The notes under the pieces are model-generated. The model was given only the letters and a program-made list of their open reading frames with translations. It ran no database searches and was not told the DNA's origin. DNA of 10,442 nucleotides from Anaerolineaceae bacterium (GTDB taxonomy: Bacteria > Chloroflexota > Anaerolineae > JAAYZQ01): positions 1 through 10,442 of the forward strand of contig JAAYZQ010000208.1 in the NCBI GenBank assembly GCA_012514775.1. The letters run 5' to 3'. This document shows, piece by piece, positions 6,972-10,442 of this stretch (within the stretch, counting starts at the first letter, position 1; the number at the start of each line of letters is the position of its first letter). The translations under genes were made by a program, and so were the position numbers.

Positions 6972-7010
6972 CGCGAACCTGTCAGGCCTGCCAGGCCTGA
7001 CAGGTTCGCG
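6972..7010 (+). repeat. Perfect 39-bp palindrome (19-bp arms, 1-base centre)
   Basis: CGCGAACCTGTCAGGCCTG (6972-6990) is the exact reverse complement of 6992-7010, around C6991. It starts 9 bases after the lipoprotein stop and would form a very stable RNA hairpin. It may act as a terminator-like or mRNA-stabilising end that reduces expression of the genes beyond, although no T-tract follows. It ends exactly where homology to a hydrolase 3' end begins (7010), which suggests a mobile or recombinogenic element such as a REP/MITE-like sequence. Confidence 0.9.
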
Positions 7011-7094
7011 CGCATGGAGTTCAAGCGGGACGAGCCGGGGGCCGTGACTGAAGCGACCCTCATCCAGCAGGGCGCGTCCTCAGCGACCGGCGAG
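7010..7094 (+). pseudogene. Orphan 3' tail of a lost S12 hydrolase paralogue
   Basis: These 85 bases align to 8824-8909, the last codons of the complete hydrolase downstream. There are 77 identical bases out of 86, 8 mismatches and one deleted base. The frame at 7014 reads MEFKRDEPGAVTEATLIQQG against IEFKRDESGAVTEATLIQQG. A one-base deletion then shifts the frame, and the homologous stop is lost. Of the changes in the readable part only I/M and S/P alter the protein; the rest are silent, so the donor copy had been a working gene before truncation. The catalytic domain is absent. It has no ribosome site and abuts the 39-bp palindrome, so I treat it as non-coding debris of a third hydrolase gene. 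Confidence 0.8.
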
Positions 7095-7153
7095 CCTGGC
7101 CAGGATCTACCAGGTTTCAAATCACACTCAGGCGAGACCCGATGGCGGGTCCG

Positions 7154-7163
7154 ACACCGGTGT
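7154..7163 (+). repeat. Small palindrome upstream of the first hydrolase
   Basis: ACACCGGTGT is a perfect 10-base palindrome 30 bases before the ATG at 7193. It could be an operator half or chance. The gap 7095-7192 otherwise holds a second 10-base palindrome (CCTGGCCAGG, 7095-7104) and no convincing promoter, so the hydrolases may depend on transcription from the lipoprotein promoter. Confidence 0.25.
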
Positions 7164-7181
7164 ACAACACCGACAGGAGAC

Positions 7182-7185
7182 GGAG
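7182..7185 (+). promoter_or_regulatory. Ribosome binding site choosing ATG 7193
   Basis: GGAG, with AGGAGA just upstream at 7175-7180, lies 7 bases before ATG 7193. The upstream in-frame ATG at 7142 has no Shine-Dalgarno match and would add 17 residues that do not look like the family N-terminus. Confidence 0.7.
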
Positions 7186-7192
7186 TAACGAC

Positions 7193-8914
7193 ATGATTGC
7201 CGAATTGGAAGGATACCGCGAGTTCGTGGCGGAACAGATGGACGTCTGGAAGGTGCCGGGCGTGGCCATTGCAGTGGTCAAGGACGGCGAGGTGGTGTTG
7301 TCCGAGGGCTTTGGCCTGCGCGACGTGGAGGGCGGGCTGGCCGTGACACCCGAGACCGTCTTTGCCATCGGCTCGGCGAGCAAGGCCTTCGCGACCATGT
7401 CCATGGGCGTCCTGGCCGACGATGGCCTGCTGGCCTGGGACAGGCAGGTGCGGGACTACCTGCCCACGTTCCGGCTGTGGGACCCGTTCGCCACGGAGCG
7501 CATGACGCCCCGGGACCTGGTGACCCACCGCTCGGGGCTGCCGCGCCACGACCTGATGTGGTACAACAACCCTCTGTCGCGCCAGGAGCTGTTTGACCGG
7601 CTGTGCTACCTGGAGCCGAACAAGGACTTTCGCACCTACTTTCAGTACCAGAACCTGATGTACATGGCCGCCGGTCACCTGGTGGGCCAGCTTGCGGGCA
7701 GCAGTTGGGAGCAGGTGGTGGCGGAGCGGATCTTTGGGCCGCTGGAGATGGGGTGCAGCAACTTTTCGGTGGAGGAGATGCAGCGGGGGGCGGACTTTGC
7801 GCTGCCGTACGAAGAGAAGAAGGGGGAGGTGCGGCGGATTCCGTTCCGCAACATCGACGCCATCGGGCCGGCGGGCTCGATCAACTCGAACCTGGTGGAC
7901 ATGGCCAACTGGGTATTGCTCCACGTGAGCAACGGGCAGTTCAAGGGCCGGCAGGTCATCTCGCCCGGCAACCTGTCGCAGATGCACACCCCCCAGATGG
8001 TCATCCAGGGCATGCCCGGCATAGACCTGATCATGAAGGGCAAGGAGATCGGGCTGCCGAGCTACGGCATGGGTTGGTTCATCAACGCCTACCGGGGCCA
8101 CACGCTGGTTCACCATGGGGGCAACATCGACGGCTTTTCCAGCCTGGTGTCGTTCATACCCGACGAGGGAATAGGAGCGGTGGTGCTCACCAACATGAAC
8201 AGCTCCTTCTTGACCTACGTCGTGACCTTTGACCTGTACGACCGGCTGCTCGGCCTGGGCCTCGTCGATTGGGGGCCGCGGCTGAAGGGCGAGATAGACG
8301 CGATGCTGGCGGCGGCCGACAAGGCCAAGGAAAAGTCGGAAGAGGACCGCAAGCCGGACGCGCCGCATTCCCACCCGCTGGCCGACTATGCCGGCAACTA
8401 CGAGCATCCCGGCTACGGCCCCTTCACCGTGACCCTCGACGGCGACTGCCTGGTGGCCCACTACAACCAGTTCGACCTGCCCATGACCCATTACCACTAC
8501 GATACCTTTAACATGAAATTCGCGATGGAGGACATCGAGCTGAAGGTGTCGTTTGCCACCGACGTGCAGGGGCGCATCGCCAGCTTGTCGCTGCCCCTGG
8601 AGGACAGCGTCAAGGATATTGTCTTTGTGCGCGTGGCGCCCGCGTCGATGCGCGAGCGGAGCTTCCTGGAGCCGCTGGCCGGCGAGTACGACCTGATGGG
8701 CACGCCCATCCACATCGCACTCCAGGGCGAGCACACCCTCGTCCTGGCCATGCCGAGTCAGCCCGAGTACGAGCTGGAGCCTGTGGAGGGCACCGAGTTC
8801 GCCGTCAAAGGGCAGCCCGGCGTGCGCATCGAGTTCAAGCGGGACGAATCCGGGGCCGTGACCGAAGCGACCCTCATTCAGCAGGGCGCCGTCCTCAGCG
8901 CCCCGCGAGTCTAA
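7193..8914 (+). CDS. S12-type serine hydrolase (beta-lactamase fold), D-aminopeptidase-like three-domain form
   Basis: This 573-residue penicillin-recognising serine hydrolase probably acts on D-residue peptides in the cytoplasm. Motifs: SxxK as S61-A-S-K64 (nucleophile and base), Y152-Q-N154, and H308-G-G310 in the KTG position. RDLVTHRSGLPRHD (107-120) is also typical. The catalytic domain spans about 1-355. Two beta-rich C-terminal modules follow: about 394-482 (LADYAGNYEHPGYGPFTVTL, DUF3471-like) and about 490-573 (LAGEYDLMGTPIHIAL). A catalytic domain plus two C-terminal barrels, and the early position of the SxxK, match what I recall of Ochrobactrum D-aminopeptidase. There is no signal peptide or membrane segment. 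The stop overlaps the ribosome site of the next hydrolase, so the two are co-expressed. Esterase, beta-lactamase or carboxypeptidase activity cannot be excluded. Its last 86 bases have a degenerate second copy at 7010-7094. Confidence 0.9.
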   Translation: MIAELEGYREFVAEQMDVWKVPGVAIAVVKDGEVVLSEGFGLRDVEGGLAVTPETVFAIGSASKAFATMSMGVLADDGLLAWDRQVRDYLPTFRLWDPFATERMTPRDLVTHRSGLPRHDLMWYNNPLSRQELFDRLCYLEPNKDFRTYFQYQNLMYMAAGHLVGQLAGSSWEQVVAERIFGPLEMGCSNFSVEEMQRGADFALPYEEKKGEVRRIPFRNIDAIGPAGSINSNLVDMANWVLLHVSNGQFKGRQVISPGNLSQMHTPQMVIQGMPGIDLIMKGKEIGLPSYGMGWFINAYRGHTLVHHGGNIDGFSSLVSFIPDEGIGAVVLTNMNSSFLTYVVTFDLYDRLLGLGLVDWGPRLKGEIDAMLAAADKAKEKSEEDRKPDAPHSHPLADYAGNYEHPGYGPFTVTLDGDCLVAHYNQFDLPMTHYHYDTFNMKFAMEDIELKVSFATDVQGRIASLSLPLEDSVKDIVFVRVAPASMRERSFLEPLAGEYDLMGTPIHIALQGEHTLVLAMPSQPEYELEPVEGTEFAVKGQPGVRIEFKRDESGAVTEATLIQQGAVLSAPRV

Positions 8915-8919
8915 GGAGG
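8913..8919 (+). promoter_or_regulatory. Ribosome binding site for the second hydrolase, overlapping the previous stop
   Basis: AAGGAGG begins within the TAA stop (8912-8914) of the first hydrolase and has a 7-base spacer to GTG 8927. The arrangement supports the GTG start and co-translation of the pair. Confidence 0.88.
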
Positions 8920-8926
8920 AACTGTC

Positions 8927-10294
8927 GTGAGCGAGAAGCACGAATCGGCCTGGGAGCAGGTCGTAGCCTGCGCCGAGGCGGCCATGAAGGCCAACGGTGT
9001 GCCGGGTGCCGTGGTGGGCATTCTCCACCAGGGAGAGATCAAAACCGCCGGGCTCGGGGTAACCAGCGTTGATCACCCACTGCCCGTCACCCCCGACACG
9101 CTGTTTCAGATCGGATCGATTACCAAGACCTACACGGCGACGGCCATCATGCGGCTGGTCGAGGAGGGCAAGCTGTCCCTCGACGAGCCGGTGCGGACGT
9201 ACGTGCCCGACTTTGCCGTCGTCGATCAGGACACGTCGGCGCGGGTCACCCTGCGGCACCTCCTGACGCACACGGCGGGCTGGAGCGGCGACCTGTTCAC
9301 GGACATGAGTTTTGGCGACGACGCGCTGGCCCGGTACGTGGCGGCCATGGCCGAGCTGGAACAGGAAGTGCCCCTGGGAGCGTACGTTTCCTACAACAAC
9401 GCCGCGGTATCGCTGGCGGGCCACGTCGTGGCGGCGGTGACCGGCAAGACGTACGAGGAGGCCATGCAGGAGCTGGTGCTGGAGCCTATGGGCCTGAAGC
9501 GGTCCTTCTTTAACCCCATCGACGTCATGATCCATCGCTTTGTCGTGGGGCACTCGGCGGGATCGAATGGCCCGGAGGTGGCGTCACCGTGGCCCATCCC
9601 GCGCGCCGATAACCCGTGCGGCGGGCTCGTGTGCGACATCGGGGACCTGCTGCGCTACGGTCGCTTTCACATGGGCGACGGGACGGCGGAGGACGGGACG
9701 CGGCTCCTGGCGGCCGAGACCATGGCCCTGATGCAAACGCCGCAGGCGACGATGTGGAAGGACCAGGCCATCGGCCTGAGCTGGTTCCTCGACGCAACGG
9801 ACGGGGTGGTCCGCGTGTCGCACGGCGGGAGCACCATCGGCCAGCAGGCGGAGCTGACGCTGGTGCCGCAGCACGGCCTGGCCATCGGCGTGATGACGAA
9901 CGCCGACGAAGGCCTTGCCGTGAACCAGGACGTGACCAAGTGCGCGCTGCGCGAGTATGCCGGGTTGAACGTGAGCGAGCCGGAGGCCATCGAGGCATCT
10001 CCAGAGGAGCTGGCGGCGTTTGCCGGGCTATACACGCGATACATGGTGGATCTGGAGCTGGGCATGTTGGCCGGGCGACTGGTCGGCCAGATCCGGTACA
10101 CGGCGGGCTTCCCGACCAAGGACTCGCCGCCGCCGCCATGCCCGCCGCCGGTGTCGTTGGGGCTGTGCGAGCCGGACCGGCTGTTGTTCCTGGACGGCCG
10201 CTTGAAGGGCTTGCCCGTCGACGTGGTGCGCGACGCAGATGGGGCCGTGGCCTGGCTGCGCGTGGGCTACCGCATGCAAAAACGGGTTCGCTAA
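8927..10294 (+). CDS. Second S12-type serine hydrolase, shorter form
   Basis: This is a 455-residue serine hydrolase of the beta-lactamase/D-Ala-D-Ala peptidase fold. SxxK is S64-I-T-K67 (FQIGSITKTYTATAIM), followed by Y156-N-N158 and H299-G-G301 (SHGGSTIGQQ). TLRHLLTHTAGWSG (108-121) is the usual family segment. The catalytic domain ends near residue 345 and one beta-rich C-terminal module follows (about 361-452, LAAFAGLYTRYMVDL to AVAWLRVGYRM). That module contains the unusual run SPPPPCPPP (400-408), encoded by CCG repeats. No signal peptide is present, so it should act in the cytoplasm. It is clearly diverged from the first hydrolase and is not a recent tandem copy; the two may split substrates. 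The gene ends with tandem stops TAA-TAG (10292-10297). The exact reaction (D-aminopeptidase, dipeptidase, esterase) is not determinable here. Confidence 0.9.
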   Translation: MSEKHESAWEQVVACAEAAMKANGVPGAVVGILHQGEIKTAGLGVTSVDHPLPVTPDTLFQIGSITKTYTATAIMRLVEEGKLSLDEPVRTYVPDFAVVDQDTSARVTLRHLLTHTAGWSGDLFTDMSFGDDALARYVAAMAELEQEVPLGAYVSYNNAAVSLAGHVVAAVTGKTYEEAMQELVLEPMGLKRSFFNPIDVMIHRFVVGHSAGSNGPEVASPWPIPRADNPCGGLVCDIGDLLRYGRFHMGDGTAEDGTRLLAAETMALMQTPQATMWKDQAIGLSWFLDATDGVVRVSHGGSTIGQQAELTLVPQHGLAIGVMTNADEGLAVNQDVTKCALREYAGLNVSEPEAIEASPEELAAFAGLYTRYMVDLELGMLAGRLVGQIRYTAGFPTKDSPPPPCPPPVSLGLCEPDRLLFLDGRLKGLPVDVVRDADGAVAWLRVGYRMQKRVR

Positions 10295-10305
10295 TAGCCT
10301 ACTCC

Positions 10306-10384
10306 GGGGGAGCCTGCCGGGTCCGCGGTAAATCGCGGCAGGCGAGGTCGCGCTCCCACACCGGGCGCCAGGAGCGACGTTCCC
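10306..10384 (+). repeat. REP-like structured intergenic repeat before the permease
   Basis: GGGAG (10308-10312) can pair with CTCCC (10353-10357), GCCTGCCG (10312-10319) with CGGCAGGC (10336-10343), and alternatively CCGCG (10323-10327) with CGCGG (10334-10338). Read on the minus strand, 10340-10360 gives TGTGGGAGCGCGACCTCGCC. On the plus strand 10370-10384 gives AGGAGCGACGTTCCC. The two GGAGCG-type units face each other, as in REP/BIME elements. It may stabilise the upstream message or lower permease expression. No T-tract follows, so it is not a typical terminator. Confidence 0.45.
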
Positions 10385-10414
10385 GGCGGGCCCCCCCGGC
10401 AGAAAGTGACCACC

Positions 10415-10442
10415 ATGGCGCTGTATGTGCTGAGAAGGTTGT
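10415..10442 (+). CDS. Start of a DppB/OppB-type ABC transporter permease (truncated by window end)
   Basis: Only nine codons are visible: MALYVLRRL. A Met-x-x-Tyr-x-x-Arg-Arg-Leu start is the usual N-terminus of the DppB/OppB/NikB inner-membrane permease, which pairs with family-5 binding proteins, and such a protein is encoded upstream. The ribosome site is weak (AGAAAG, 10401-10406), and a structured repeat precedes it. If correct, permease partner, ATPases or both should follow. The call rests on a very short stretch plus context. Confidence 0.6.

Noticed and set aside
7142..7192. Upstream ATG 7142 as start of the first hydrolase
   Set aside because: There is no Shine-Dalgarno match before it, whereas GGAG sits 7 bases before ATG 7193.
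7700..7870. Locally different codon use (G-ending codons, GGG clusters) in the first hydrolase, suggesting a recombined patch
   Set aside because: The shift is mild, the protein motifs run through it without disruption, and I could not separate it from chance without computing codon statistics.
6947..9553. Very long open frame on the minus strand (868 codons) opposite both hydrolases
   Set aside because: It mirrors the codon pattern of the + strand genes in GC-rich DNA. It is rich in His/Gly/Arg/Val/Gln with no recognisable domain, and the + strand genes carry intact catalytic motifs and ribosome sites.
7193..10294. Antibiotic-resistance beta-lactamases
   Set aside because: The motifs fit the wider S12 serine hydrolase group. 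The absence of signal peptides, the extra C-terminal modules and the peptide-transport context argue for peptidase or esterase roles.

Overview
This is a 10.4 kb chromosomal window of GC-rich bacterial DNA, with every supported gene on the + strand. The host is most likely a member of the Chloroflexota. The grounds are the RpoD region-3 insert of about 34 residues, the lipoprotein linker built from PQVVEK/EVTRVV-type repeats followed by a Thr/Pro tail, and a GAF-containing NarL-type histidine kinase. These resemble what I recall from Anaerolineae/Caldilineae-type genomes. This assignment is inference from protein style, not from a database comparison.

Layout. (1) 1-690 is the 3' part of the housekeeping sigma factor gene rpoD/sigA, cut by the window edge. 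(2) 695-870 is a compact tRNA-Asn(GUU) unit with a near-consensus promoter, the tRNA with encoded CCA, and a strong intrinsic terminator. (3) 915-5093 is an apparent operon. It holds an enolase-superfamily enzyme that looks like a dipeptide (L-Ala-D/L-Glu) epimerase. This overlaps by 4 nt a membrane sensor histidine kinase (Cache-HAMP-GAF-HisKA_3-HATPase), which in turn overlaps by 1 nt a NarL/LuxR-type response regulator. (4) 5256-6962 encodes a family-5 (dipeptide/oligopeptide) ABC-transporter lipoprotein. It has its own extended -10 promoter and an upstream cluster of TACGTA palindromes, two of which form a NarL-like 7-2-7 inverted repeat. (5) 6972-7094 is a scar made of a perfect 39-bp palindrome abutting the 3' tail of a lost serine-hydrolase gene. 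(6) 7193-10294 encodes two non-identical, non-secreted serine hydrolases of the beta-lactamase/D-aminopeptidase (S12) family. (7) From 10415 a DppB/OppB-type permease begins and runs off the window.

Working model (inference): the locus imports short peptides, probably ones containing D-residues such as cell-wall fragments. The lipoprotein and downstream permease would carry them in, the cytoplasmic S12 hydrolases would cut them, and the epimerase would convert Ala-Glu-type dipeptides to ordinary L-L dipeptides. A dedicated two-component system, translationally coupled to the epimerase, would sense an extracellular cue and switch on the transporter through the TACGTA sites. The gene content resembles in logic, but not in gene order or enzyme families, the Bacillus subtilis dpp-ykf dipeptide/murein-peptide operon. 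No CRISPR array, insertion sequence, rRNA or phage gene was seen, and no gene-free stretch exceeds 300 bases.
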